DNA from: Opisthorchis felineus
Taxonomy: Eukaryota > Platyhelminthes > Trematoda > Opisthorchiida > Opisthorchiidae
DNA length: 64,000 bases
Assembly (NCBI GenBank): GCA_004794785.1
Contig: SJOL01009509.1
Span: 526,471-590,470, forward strand
Direction of reading: 5' to 3'
Below, piece after piece: positions 42,577 to 55,400 of the stretch. Positions within the stretch are counted from its first letter, which is position 1. Every line of letters starts with the position of its first letter. Made by a program: the position numbers and the translations under genes. The notes under the pieces were generated by a model. That model had not been told where the DNA came from. It ran no database searches and saw nothing but the letters and a program-made list of their open reading frames with translations.

Positions 42577-44639
42577 TATACTGCGCTATCTCGAATACCG
42601 TACCAACTGAAACATGAGGCGGCCTTTGTGCAGAACATTCGCTTGAATAACATCATAAGCGAGAGATTCACTTGAGTCTCCCGTGGAAACCAAATTGATT
42701 TGCAAATGAGTGTATTTGTCGCAAACAGAAAGTCTTGTTTAATTGCCTTCTACAATCTAAACCATGTTACGTTGGCTATATTTTGAAGTGTTTCAACAGG
42801 CAACTTCTGCTCGCAGATGCTTGAACTGGACTACTTATGAAGCCGAATCCATGGCCTATGCAATTGTAGGTTTGTGTTTTCAACGCGTTTGACTTTACTT
42901 CCCTTTAGTTCTGTAGAACAGCATCCGATGTCATCCACCAATGTAGTGCGCCATCATCGTGTTGCACAGTCACAAATACATGCTTGTCAAATCTATGGTT
43001 AGGAAACCTTATAGCCGCCTCTCCGTCCTTCAGCCCCTCTATGCACCTGAGGCGATTACCCATTGTTCCTCTCAGAATCACCGGCCTGGTTATCTTTGTT
43101 TGGTACTTGACTGTCAGGTTCCCGCTCCAATCCAGCAGTCATTGGTTAATACAGAGAAGCCCTAAACGAGGGAGCCAATTAATCCTGTGCAAACTTATGG
43201 TGTTGAATCCACCGTCTGGAAACTCTGCCAAGCGAGAGAACCGTCAACCGAAAATCAACTTGCACCTTTAAACAATGGACGGTACAGGACGAACAACACT
43301 CACTTGCCAGTAAATGCAATGAACACCCACTTTGGAAAATCCCGTCCTTTTGGACAGATATACTGTTATGTGTGTAGTAATCGTCCTGTGAAATGTTTTC
43401 ATTAGACTGTACCTGTAAGAAACGAGAGAGAAGCCAATGAAACGTCGGCATTGGTTACCTCTTGTTGCTTTAAGATGAACAATTAATTGTAAGGTTTTCG
43501 CACGTCCAGCTGGTAAAACTTCTTAAATTCCAATTTAAACTACTTTAAAAAGTCAACAACTTTGGGTTCAGGTTGTGGAAACCAATTGAAGAAAGTTGGC
43601 CTTCTACTCTGATTCGCTAAATCAGTGAACCTCCGTCACCCGACACTGGTTGTGAACTGTGTATCTGCTAACTGCGAACCTCATAGTAATTTCTTTGTAA
43701 GATTTCCGCACACCATTTGGGAATATTCCGCGGCAAATGCACACTCACCGCAAGGGCTGCTACCAGCCACACAGATAGCAACGCAAAACGCAATCAATGA
43801 CACATATTTGGGGGGCGATCGATTGCACAGCGCATCTCTCAAACAGGTCACGTGTGTGACACTCCTCAAGCATTCATGGTTTTATTCCGCAATCGAAACT
43901 CAAAAGCGTTGGCTTTTGGAAGGGACTCGACAAATATTTTTCCAAAGCATCCGACCTGCCTGAAAGTGACCACGCCTCATCTTTTGTTTCAAGGCAGCGT
44001 ATTGACAGATATTTTGCTATATAAAAGTACTATTTCACGTTTGCTGTCGAGGAGGCAATCGGAAATATAGCAATCTGTCTTCTTGTCATTTTAACAGACG
44101 GAGCTAAATAGTTCAGGTTATGTAAGCGATGCTTATCATAGATTGATTAGGCTAGCCAAGGTGTTCGAATATGAACGTCTCAGGGAATAACATTATAATG
44201 AAGTGAATAGCTTGGCACGGTAACAATGCCATTGCCTCATCACTCAACAACGAATGCTGAGTGATGACTGGGTTGTTCCAGTTGACTGAACTGAAAACAA
44301 CCTGCGTTCCTAGAAATTCGGAATCACCTCAATAAACTTAACTTTCAGGTCATTGGGACAACAGTCCCCAGTAGGCAAATGCAGCTCTATGTATGTTCTG
44401 TCTTGGTTAGCTACTAACTTACAAAGCCGTTGAATACCCGACATCATACACTAATCAACCGACAAGACCGAAAACTGACTAACGGTATCAGTCTAGTCTT
44501 ACATGCGCCGTGACCACAGCTGTGGTGAAGTCAAATATGTGTGGTGAGTCGTTTGCTCTTCAAACCCACCACTTTCAACCATAGATGAAATTTAGGGGTC
44601 TGGAAAATTCAACAGGTGAAACTTTTTGATTCGAACATA

Positions 44640-44800
44640 CTACTCGCAGGGTTACTGAAAGGCCATCATAAGTGTATAATCAGTTCTGCCCATCTTGGGG
44701 CTCAGCAAGTAGGCGTGGTCCACAAGTTTCCTGCAAGCTTATGTTCTATCTGCACATCAAATTGTGTGCAACCGGCGAAATACTCACTTTCAAATTAATT
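44640..44800 (-). repeat. R2 repeat fragment (minus)
   Basis: CTTGGGGCTCAGCAAGTAGG and the following CCACAAGTTTCCTGCAAGCT are a diverged inverted R2 copy. It directly abuts an R1 repeat. Confidence 0.6.
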
Positions 44801-44804
44801 TGGT

Positions 44805-45155
44805 GTTTTCAATTGAGATTTTCCTGCTGCAAATGAAGCTAATCTATGTTGAAAAGCAAAGCACTGTATAATTGTTCCATTCCTATGGGGAGTAATCGGC
44901 GATGAGCATTACACAGAACTCCAGACAGTTCCGAGACCTCCCGGCTAATAGTTTGAACACTTAACTGCTTGGCCAAGAGCGGCTGATTAACAGTGTGATT
45001 AACTGCCTGGAGTTTCGTGAGATCCGCACTGCTTATGATTTCCAATAAGGATAAAACAGCTGTTCTGTGCTTCTGGGCTTTTCAGTGTAAACTCAGTCAA
45101 CTTACAGGACGAAATCTTAATAGAAAATTCCCAAGTCTCCTTACACTACCAACAA
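44805..45155 (+). repeat. R1 interspersed repeat
   Basis: Shares blocks with 29125-29410: AATCTATGTTGAAAAGC, GACCTCCCGGCTAATAGTTT, AACACTTAACTGCTTGGCCA, GACGAAATCT, and TCTCCTTACACTACCAACAA. No coding capacity or terminal repeats were seen. An R2-like block (CTTGAATACCGTCCCAACTA) follows near 45410, so R1 and R2 may be parts of one larger element. Confidence 0.65.
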
Positions 45156-45399
45156 TGATTTGGAGTTGACGGGTCCATTAAGTAGGTTGTCTCTAAACAT
45201 TTAAAAAACAAAGCTAAATTTGATCTTCGTTTTCAAGATCTCAAGTTGCAGAGGAGTGTTCAACTTTACATATATACGATTTTGTGCCAGAGAACAAGGT
45301 GAGGTTGCTTGAAATTCGTTTGGGTGTACTTGATAAGCCTAAAATGGCGACACCATAGTTTTCACCAATATCTAGAGTAGAATCACATGAAGGTAAATG

Positions 45400-45500
45400 T
45401 TTCGATATCTTGAATACCGTCCCAACTAAAACCAAGCGGCTCTCGTGCGTGCACTGGAAGAGTACCATAAGCGAGCTGTGCAGGTGAATTCCCGGCTGCC
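45400..45500 (+). repeat. R2 fragment
   Basis: TATCTTGAATACCGTCCCAA followed by AACCAAGCGGCTCTCGTGCG resembles the right-hand part of R2 at 24.64 and 42.59 kb. Confidence 0.45.
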
Positions 45501-48410
45501 ACCACTTATCTCCACATTGTCAGTTCTGTGCTTACATATAGCTCCGAACCAGACAATTCCCAGCCAATCGCATCTGTTTGGCTTGCAGCTCATTTGTGAA
45601 TGACTTGTTGGTATTATTTGTGGTCCACTGACGCAGCCAAATAATACCTCTAAAAACTTGCAGCGAGCTGTCGCAGCAATTTGGGGGAAGCTACTTTTTC
45701 CGTGTTAATAAATTCACGTCCTTTAACAAAAACAGTGTCTGCTCATTGCTGTATGTCCGTCAACTACGTGCTGCTTCTGGGTCGAGCGGTCACGGCACAA
45801 TCGCATCATAGTTAGGTGAAGTTCATCCACTGTTAATAAGAGAAGCATAAGCAATTCTGAACAAGATCACCAAGTTTTCCGTCGACTCAGAAGACCCGTA
45901 ATCCAAACAGGGGCCTATTTTCATGTGTGACAAAGAGGAATACTGCAGAAATAGTTAGATTGTTGATGTAAGTCTATCTATCTCAGGTAACTAACTATCT
46001 CAGGTAAACTGAAGGTACCTGGTCTGGCAAACTCATCACATATTGGTCCTATACGGGATGTGAGGAAAAGCTCTGCTTAATGCCTATATTTTCAATACTA
46101 GGGTGGGGCTTTAGACGACAGCGGGCGGATGGCAATGCATGAGTTTCATGTGTTCCCAGACCAACAGGAACTCACACTATATTCAAATAGGCATCAACGG
46201 ATTCATAGAAGGAAATACCTGTACGGGAAATTCATTGAAAAGGTCAGCTGTGACGCTGCAGGAAACTTATTCATTCCATTTGTAGACAACCAACCTCAAC
46301 AGCACCTAGCCCACCAAATGAAATCAGGAAAAAGACATACAAAATTCCAGTTTGAAAACGACCGTCTCTTTTCGTAGGACATATACAGGTTAAAGTATCA
46401 GAATACAAAATCCACAATTGCCCAAAACCATAGGACAAAGAAAGTACGAATATCCTAGGGGAAGATCGTTATGCTTAGGTTTGATCCCAGGAGGATACCA
46501 AGTACAAATGCCTATGGTAACAAGGGAATACAAGCTGCCAAGATTGGGAACAAAATTTAAAGTGCTACGATGGACTGGGGGAACGGGACGTTGGGAAATG
46601 GATTAAGCAGAACAAAGAGGAGTAACGTCGTTGCAGCTCAAGCAAGATGAGGCCAAGTGAAGAAGCCTAACATCCTGAGATAGTGGGAGTTAGATTATCG
46701 CCTATTAATTAATACAGGTGTAAAAAACGGTCACTGCTCACTACCACCCGTTGATCAGACAGAGGTAATTGAAAAATGCTATGATATTCAAACAAAGGTG
46801 TTACTTCACATTACAATAATACGTACTACCTAGGGGTCGGGGTGGCGGGAAATGTTGTGTGTGTTTGTGCTAGCCACAAAAAGTCGGGCAAAATTCATCC
46901 AAAAAAGTATTCGATCCGAAAAAGGAGGATCAGAGATAACAAAAGAGTCGTGAGGACGGAGGGGAGAAACCAATTCACAAATCAAAATGCCATTTGCATT
47001 GCAAATTGAGTTCTATACCCAAGAGGACAGAACACTCGTCAAGGAGTTATGTTGTCCAGGAGGGTGCTGGCTGCGGGAAGGACCGGTTCACGTGTACTGG
47101 TCACGACGGGATGCGACCCGCCACGATCGGAAACAACTGCAAAGGGGATAAGAAGACCTTGTGAGCCTGTCCGGTAGAAAAGATAATATTTCTGTTAACA
47201 CGAGTGGCTAAACTGTGTTACGGTTCACCTTATAAAGTGTGACAGGGCAAAATCCTCACTTTTTTAAAATTGGAGAGTCTATTGATCTTGTGTGGTAGCT
47301 GTTAGTTGTTCCGTTGACGCTACTCACAAAACAACAAGTAGTTGCACCATTTTGGTGAAATGAGGAAAGCACGCATCCCTAGACAAGAGGTGCCCCAGCG
47401 ACAAACCGGGAATACAGTACTGAAACTGTGTCCTTCGGTTGCCGATGGATTTACGTCACAGTTTTTGCGGCCTACTAAGTCGAGTTAAGTCTGATTGAAA
47501 CCCCAACCCGATATAAATTTGTTCCGCAAAATAAGTCTCATCGGTGACCTCGCAGCATTTCCATTCGGTTTGTCCACTGTTCGCTTATTTCTGCCGTAAC
47601 CCTTTTCGTTTTCACAGTACATAGCGTTTTGTGGCTATTTACAAACACACATTCACATGCACCAGTCAAAAAGCGCACACACACGTCCCAGCCAGCTCAG
47701 TTTGTCAGTTCGATTAGTTGGTACTTAGTTGTTAATCGACCGTAGATCAGATTACTCGAATGACTATCGCCTGCTATACGAAAGTCCAGCTGTGGATTGC
47801 ATGCAATAAAGCTTGATGTGGTAACCTCGTTTTCTGGGATCAGCTGAAATAAACCAGATTGGCAAGCGGATCATATCGTAATATTTATTAGAGACGGACT
47901 TCAATCGCTTATCATCAGACGCAGGGTATTCCTCGTTCCCTCCATCACTTGAGACTTTTCATGGGAATCATTTCCAGTCTTCGTGATCAACCTCATCAGA
48001 CCTCGGTCCGTTGGTGACGTTTGACGGCTCTGTTATGGTTTTCCCGATTCTTGTTTAAGACCGGGAGGTCATTATGCTTTCAAGGCACCGCTTGGTTTAT
48101 ATATGTACACAGTGATTACGCACCCAGGTTGGATGGAGACACGGATCACAGCAAGACTAAATCAATATCACGTAGGGCGAAGATGCAGCCATTCGAATTG
48201 ACAGGCACGAAACAACTATGTATTGTTCCTCTGGCCAACAGCAAGAAAGGAGCACTGTGTTCTCCAAGGTTGGTAAACAAGCCTTACTCATAGTTCCACG
48301 GAATCTTGGTATAAAATTCTTTGTTAACTGTATATTTCCTCCCTGGACAGACATCTTTCCCACTTTCTCCGCGGACTGAAAATAAAAAGACAAGTTATGT
48401 TCTTCAGAGC

Positions 48411-48590
48411 CCATAAAGTTTCATCTAGATGCTGTGGGCCAGTCAGAGACATTCTGGTTGATTCGGGCGTCTGCAAGGAGTTTGATGCAGGCGACAGGTT
48501 CTGTAAAAGCATTTGGTTTGACGTTACCCATTCGCTGCATGGTACTCCTTCCAAAACCATTTCAGCATCGCGCAACTGAAGCTGCTGATC
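48411..48590 (-). CDS. Possible further exon of the AF10-like gene (unresolved)
   Basis: An open minus-strand stretch begins after a CAG at about 48587-48590 (LQLRDAEMVLEGVPCSEWV... to HLDETLWALKN) and has coding-like composition. All nearby acceptors put it in phase 0, whereas the preceding exon ends in phase 1 if the GC donor is used, so a missing exon, a different donor or a wrong assignment must be assumed. No homology was recognised. Confidence 0.25.
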
Positions 48591-49003
48591 AGTCGTACGT
48601 CAAACTATAGGAGCAGCATTGTTCTATTCTATTCTATCCGCTTGTTGGTAGACTACTAGCCTCTCACCACCCACCCTGGTTAAGACTTCGTCCCAAAAAT
48701 CTCTCTTTCCATATTACAGTCAAAATTTTCATTTGAAATTCCTTATACTTGGTTGCTGAAAATCGTTCTTTCCCTGAATTGCCTTGGGCAAATATCTTGG
48801 TATCCCACTACTACTCTGATTTCCCGTAGAGGGGTAGACTAAGGTATACCTCACACTGACGAAACAACATTGGCATCTTTGAATGCTATCCATTTCTCCA
48901 TGGGGACATAGTGCCAAAGCGTGATGCGACCCTGTCAACCGGAATATGGAAACGTTTGCAAAAAGACAGATGTTTATTAGTGAAAATAGCCCCGGATACT
49001 TGC

Positions 49004-49451
49004 CTGAATATCCAGAGACAGCATCGTATGAAAGGCATGTTCCGGAGCAGACTGGGGCCACAGGTCTGGTCACCGGTTGCAAGTAATGCGGCGATGGAAT
49101 GGTTCGATTCGACTGACAATGTAGCGATGACTCGTGGTATATTCCACTGGCGGATGTAACAATCAAGGGTGCGACTGTTAAGGGGGCCGCGGAAGTCGAA
49201 GAATCAGGCAACTTCGAAAGGGACAGCGCCACCGGCAGTTCTGAAGACTTGGTCGGGATAGTGAACCTGCGATTGAATGATGGTGGATGATCGGAAGTGG
49301 CTGTACTACCGCTGAATGAAAATCTCCTACCGGACACATCTGGGCGAGTTGTGAACGGATTACTGGAAACATCGAAATGCGACGCGCGGGTTGTGGACAT
49401 CAGCGGTCGGCGTGCAGCTATGGCGGAGGATAAACGGGCACTCAATTCTTG
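49004..49451 (-). CDS. MLLT10: AF10-like gene, Ser/Thr-rich exon with a possible GC donor
   Basis: The acceptor is GCTCTCTTTTCAG; it enters in phase 0 as required. The peptide is [19 protein letters not shown]... through [18 protein letters not shown]. The frame stays open to 48729 but after 49004 it becomes hydrophobic and unlike the rest. At that point the sequence is TATTCAG/GCAAGT, a perfect GC-type 5' splice site, so I end the exon there; the alternative is a terminal exon running to the stop at 48729. Confidence 0.5.
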
Positions 49452-52400
49452 CTGAAAAGAGAGCGGATAGACAAGTGACTATGACTGATTCCGACTGTCA
49501 CAGACATTGACAAAACGCGTACGTTTACACCACTCCTCTGAAAGTCAACGGTCGTTCGCTCTTAATAGAGGGGGGGGGAAGAACCGATATTTTTGACCTT
49601 AATAAAAATGCTCAAGCTATAGACTCTGAGACAAAGCTTTGTGTTTCTATTGTTTTCTGACGCTGCTTGAACATCATGGGAGGGTTTCTCGATCCAGGTG
49701 AATCGCAACATTCATGAATCCCTACAATCCACACCAGGGGACATATGTGCTCAACTAATGGTCTGAGGAAAACCACATGTACAGTGTATAGTTAATTCTA
49801 GTGGGCCACCATTGCGGCTCAAAATAAGATGAGTCGAATCAGTCAGCAGCTGTTATATCAGGCCGTTTCGGACTGGAATGCCAAATAACATGCATTTTTT
49901 GTCACAGCTGAAACGGTACGATTTCATCATCAATCTGCTGTTCAGCCAGAAGCTCAAGACAAAGCACTAATGCCTGAAATCCGAGTACTGAGCCGGACCT
50001 TGGATGTTCATCACAGGCTAACTAAAGATGTGATTGGCGGGTAGTCGGGAGGGAGAGAATCCGGCAATTTTGGTCGTGTCTGTTCACAGAGGAGTAAGAA
50101 GAGGTAGAACATAGATAAATTACAAACCGAGGTTCGACGCTTCTGGCAGACCCTAGACAGTTGATGGCAATTGCTAATTTTGGGTGATACAGAAAGCCCA
50201 TCTCACGATCAATTGGGTATGCTTTCTTTAGTGAACTACTTGTCCATGGGCGACTTGTCCATGGGTGTATATCCCAAAGTTCAGCGTTCGCTCTGAGGAT
50301 TCCCACAGGAATTAAATGGGATGTTGAGGAGGTGGAGGGGGAACTGGACTAGAACTCACGACAATTAGGCCTCCTAAGTGGACTATCAACGAACACTAAT
50401 CAAGTAGTTAATTCAGTCATGATGACGCTGACTAAATAAGCTTTAGTCGAACACAGTACACAACAGTGAAGACAAGAAGACGTAAGAACGACAGCATCCT
50501 ACCCGCGACCAGGGCTTCTCGGATTAATGTGGGAAAATGAAAATCGTTCAGCTGTAACACCCTTTCGGTATCTACCTGCCACCCGAAGGAAGCACCAGGA
50601 CTGAGATATTGCCAAGCTGCCCAAGCCTAGGGAGGAGCAGTCAAGATGCAGAGGTTGGGTTCGAACCACGGACCCTCCAGTCATCAGGTTCGCTCTTTAA
50701 CCACTGAGCTATCCGAAGCTCAGTGAGAAAATAAAAACGACAATATATTACCCTTGGCCAATGACTCTCGGATTAACGTGGGAGAATGAAAGCTCCGTTG
50801 GCTAGTCCCACGCTGAACTAATATCTGACGGTGAGTTTGAGGGATAGGGCTAACCATCGATCTAATGACCAACTAAAGGTGTTTATAGACTCACCAAATC
50901 GTTGGGATCAACCTTCGCTTGAAGTGAATTCGAAACAGCCGGGGTGACCAAGCCTGGTTGTGAAGTCGCATCTGTCGAACGAGGTTGGACCAAGGGCCAA
51001 CGACGTGGGGAATATGCCTTTTGATGGTGCCGACTTTGAGATGAAGAGCTATGAGATTTCTTAGTGTGCTTGGTGTGACTCTGATGAGGATTCTCTGGAG
51101 GATTGCGGGATGGTGGTAGCGGTTGAGACGTGTAGGACGGCATCGGTGTGTCAAGTATTGGTTTGGACTGATAGTCTAGTTGACCGTTGGAGGCAGCTGG
51201 AGTTGGATGACTCAACTTATCGGCCGGATAGGCAATGAGTACAGGTGAGTCAGGAAAAAAACCAGCTTGTGGACGGAGAGAATGTGGAGACAACACCTGT
51301 TCAGTTGCGTTGTTGTGCGAGTGATTGGTAATAATAAACGCTGGTCTGACTGGTGGTTGTCCAGTGACTATCAGCGGTGTTGTTTGGGAACTGGAAGGAC
51401 GTGAGACAAATGTGACGGACCCAGCTGATTCCAACGACGTCTGGCTAGATGGAATGTGAGGGTGTTTTGGACAAGCTGGAAAAAAACAGCATACTGCCCG
51501 AGTTAAGGGTGCCTCACAGTTGAGTTCGTATCCTATAGAAGGAGAACTCAAACCACAAACAAGTGATCTACAGTAACCAACCAGGGAGGAACTTTTGGCC
51601 TGCATTTGAACTCAACATAGGCTTCAGCATCTAGGTTTGGATCAGTGTGGCACACAGATATATACGGGAAACGGCTAACACGCCACCGTTCTTCCCACAC
51701 ATAAAGAAACACTTCGACTTCGTGAAGTTGTCCGCGTATTTGTAGATTAAGATGGCCTTAATGGGAGACTCAGAAGAATCTATCGTCTCTAGAATTCTTC
51801 AGACAAATGCGCTGCCGCCCCAACTGCAACGATATCCAAGGTATCGAAGTGCTTCTCCTGGTACAAACACTATTCACAAGGTGGAGTTTCCATCAACGTT
51901 ATAGGTAGTGTGATATCAAGAGAGTGCTACGAATCGTTTATTGAAACGTATTCACGTAGCCAAGGACTGACATAGGATTTGTACTATCGTCTGCGGTACA
52001 CAAAAAAAAGGTAGTCACATACGGGGGAAAGTGAAATATTTCCTCTTGGGAGCAACAAGTGATAAGAATCGTCTCCTACTCTTTCTGAAACCGATTGAAG
52101 AAAATACAGTTGTCGATAAGCGTTTTTCAATCGCCTTTATATGAAGACGATGGCACGTTTTACTAGGACCGTAATAAATACTCTTGGAATTCCATGACTA
52201 TAGGTCTTTGAGTAAGACATATGCTAGTGTACCATAATAACGAACCCTTATAATGCTCACCAGTTCCGGTCACTTGATCCATTTGGAACTTGTATTGTTT
52301 GTTTTACCTATACAAACTCGCATACCAATCCGGGTGACCAAGTGCATAAAATCGCGAAGTACCCCGAAGTAGCCGGGTCCTCAAGCCGGCTGCCCTCATA

Positions 52401-55400
52401 TCGGTTGCCTACCACTGTCTAGCTAAGAAAAGTACTTGATGTTTCAGAAATAGCGGAGTAGAAAAGACCAAACCTTAAGATAAAAAATAAACACGAGAGC
52501 AAGCCCAACAAATAAAACCACGAACTAGGTGAATGTTTTAAATCCGATGTCTCTGTGATCAAGATAACTGTTGTCAAACGCACACCCTCACTTTCACCAG
52601 CATTTTTGCCAACAAGTGTTGTGAACCAGGTAACTTACAAGCCACCATAAGTAATCTCATCTGACCCGTCAGTTCCGTTTGTTCAATCCCTATTGCGATT
52701 ATGTGACGCGTTTGAGGAACAAACAGCGTGCAATTAGTTCACAGATCAAGTTAAAGTAAGCTAAGAAGAATTTGCTGGTACCGTATGACCATATAATGGT
52801 AACACTAGCGAACTCAACTGCTTGATTTCACAACCAACCATGAGTGTTCTTCGCTGACAAAAGACATTACTATGTTTCCACTAGAATATGCAAAAATACC
52901 CCGCATGGTTTAGAAGGTTTCCAGAAGAGTAAGGTGCATAGGGATCAAAAACTTGGACACCGTAAAGTTGTTTTCTCTTTGGGAGAGGGTTTTCGTGGCA
53001 CACTTCAGTCAGGGTTATTTTGGCAAAAACGTACCCTTGGGAACAACAAGAGGGTTGACAAAAGGTTGTCCTGATTGCACAGAAGTTGGTATGACTGCGC
53101 AATCCGACGCACCAGTGCAGGCAGTGGATGGAGATCGGGTCGGTTGTTGTACAGTGGCAGCTTTTTCCCCCGTTGGCGACGCTGTGCTGGTACTCGTCGT
53201 CATTGTGGCCTCCATTGTGGCCAGCGAGGCCGACAGCCGCGCGTTGACTGAGCGCAAATGCTCCTGTCTAGTTTGTAGTCGTACCAGCTTTGCTTCCAAC
53301 AGATCGTTTTCCACTTTCAGTTGATGCAAACAGTCCAAGAGGGATACAACTGAGGAGATTTGGGAAACATAGGCTCAATGAACAGGATTAGAATGTGATA
53401 TATTTGTAGCACCTAACTACCACCGAGGGTCGCGTGGAAGAAGACGGCGGCTATGTTGCCAGCGTTTGCCAGGCTGAGATGGGATCTCCAAGTTTCAACT
53501 ACAGTCACCATCAATATAAGAACCATAGTCAGGGGAGGCGAAATATGATCTGTCTGCAGACGGTCTCAATGCGAGGGCACTTGCCATAGTTTATTTCATC
53601 TGATTCGCCCCAACAATGGTACAGCCTACCTTATTCCTCAACTACGTGTTAAAATAACGGCATCCCTGCACACTTACCACGTGATTACATAGGTCTCCCC
53701 AGACAAACAACCAAAATAATATAACCTATCCAGAGAGATACTTGTGTTCGAGATGTGCTGTGCCAAAGAGTGCCTCAAAAGTGGTACCCACGTAAAATAC
53801 AATTCGAAAGTAATCCGGGTCGCGGAAAGATCCGTTTGCATCAGTCGAATGAAACATGCCTCAACATCTGTCATTGTACTTGCAGAGATATACATCCGTC
53901 TCACCAAGCTGCTGGTAAAATAAGTGAGGTGAAGCCTCAATCTGTGTACAGAAATGCGTCAACTTGGCTGCCAGAACACCACCATCAACGTCACCTAAAA
54001 CCACCATCACTTTCAGCTTGGTATGCGTCATCGTACTGTGGCATCTTGGCAAGTGGCTTTTCCACTTGCTTTTATGGACAATCGAAATAGTCGCACGCTG
54101 TGCATCCATGAACATTTTATCCGAAACTGAATCCCCTCACGGACACTGTGGCGTGCATAAGAAGAGTGTAAACTGTTTCAGTGTCCGAGCTGACTGCTGG
54201 CACAGTGTCTCCTGCTAATAAAGTTCTGCAGAAGTGGTCTATGAGGGATATCAAGATGAATTGAAGATACAATTGAAGAAACTCCATAGATATGGTTGCC
54301 GTGAGGGCAACAGCTGCTGGCGGGACGACGTTATATTAGAGCGTGCTCTGTTGTCCCATGGGGAAGAACTCATGACGAACCTCGGTGGACAATGACTAGA
54401 CAAGACAAGCGATTTTAATTATTCATCATTTCTGGTCTCCGGTGATAAGTTCCCGTGAACTTCAACGGATGAAATTTTTGGAATTAGAGAAGTGATCCTT
54501 AGAACGAGGTGAACATCGGTGGATAGTGTCACATACCATGCATAAGATTTCTCTAGAGCCACGTCCCTCATCTTGACTGCATAGTTCAGTCGGTTACGAC
54601 CAGAAAACATACACAGGCCACTGAACATTTGTATGACCCAAAAAGTGGGTTGCAAGTTCCTACGGGGACAAGAAGATACACCTAGTGGTTTGCTGCGTTT
54701 CGTTATTTCGATGGAGGCGTTATACGACGCTATTGTACCAGACAATCCGTACTTCTAATTATAACTTCAAGCACATCAAAGCTTGACCATATCCTTCAGT
54801 CGATCGCTTCAACAAAGACTGCTAAACAATCGCACAGGTGGTTACTCTAGTAGGCTCAACTGCAGAGTGCAATCGACAGTGAATTAGGGTATTCTCGTTG
54901 CCTAAGTCTTACATATCCAGACTGTCGTACACTGAAACATGCGCAGTCAACAAATGAACACCATTGACAGATATACAGGGTAGCAGTTTGAACACTTGGG
55001 CGGAGGATGGATTAACTCTCTACCCATGGTCGATGATGAAAGTGGCTATATTTCCGTCTAACCCGTGTTGATTAAATATGTTGCTACCATATGGTCTTAA
55101 ACGGTTGCGCGGTACCAGGATAAGTCGTGCAGTAACCCAGACTGGAAACATCCATGGAACTGTGTCATCGACATGTTGCAGTGTGCTTTGATGCCGGTAT
55201 CGTTTGTTCACCAGTTCGGTGCCTATCTTCCATGCCCCTCGAAGAAAGCACGAGGATTGAGATCCTGCCAGGTTACCAAAGCCTAGACAGGAACCGTCGA
55301 GATGTCGGGGTTGAGTTCGGTCCACGGACTTCCTGGTCAGTAAGTTCGCGCCTTAACCACTGAGCCATCTCGAGCTCATCAATGTCAGTAATGCGTGTGA

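Noticed and set aside
46129..46377. 82-codon plus-strand frame (MAMHEFHVFPDQQELTLYSN...)
   Set aside because: It has an ATG and plausible composition but no similarity I know, no flanking signals, and lies in a purine-rich stretch where stop codons on this frame are not especially improbable.
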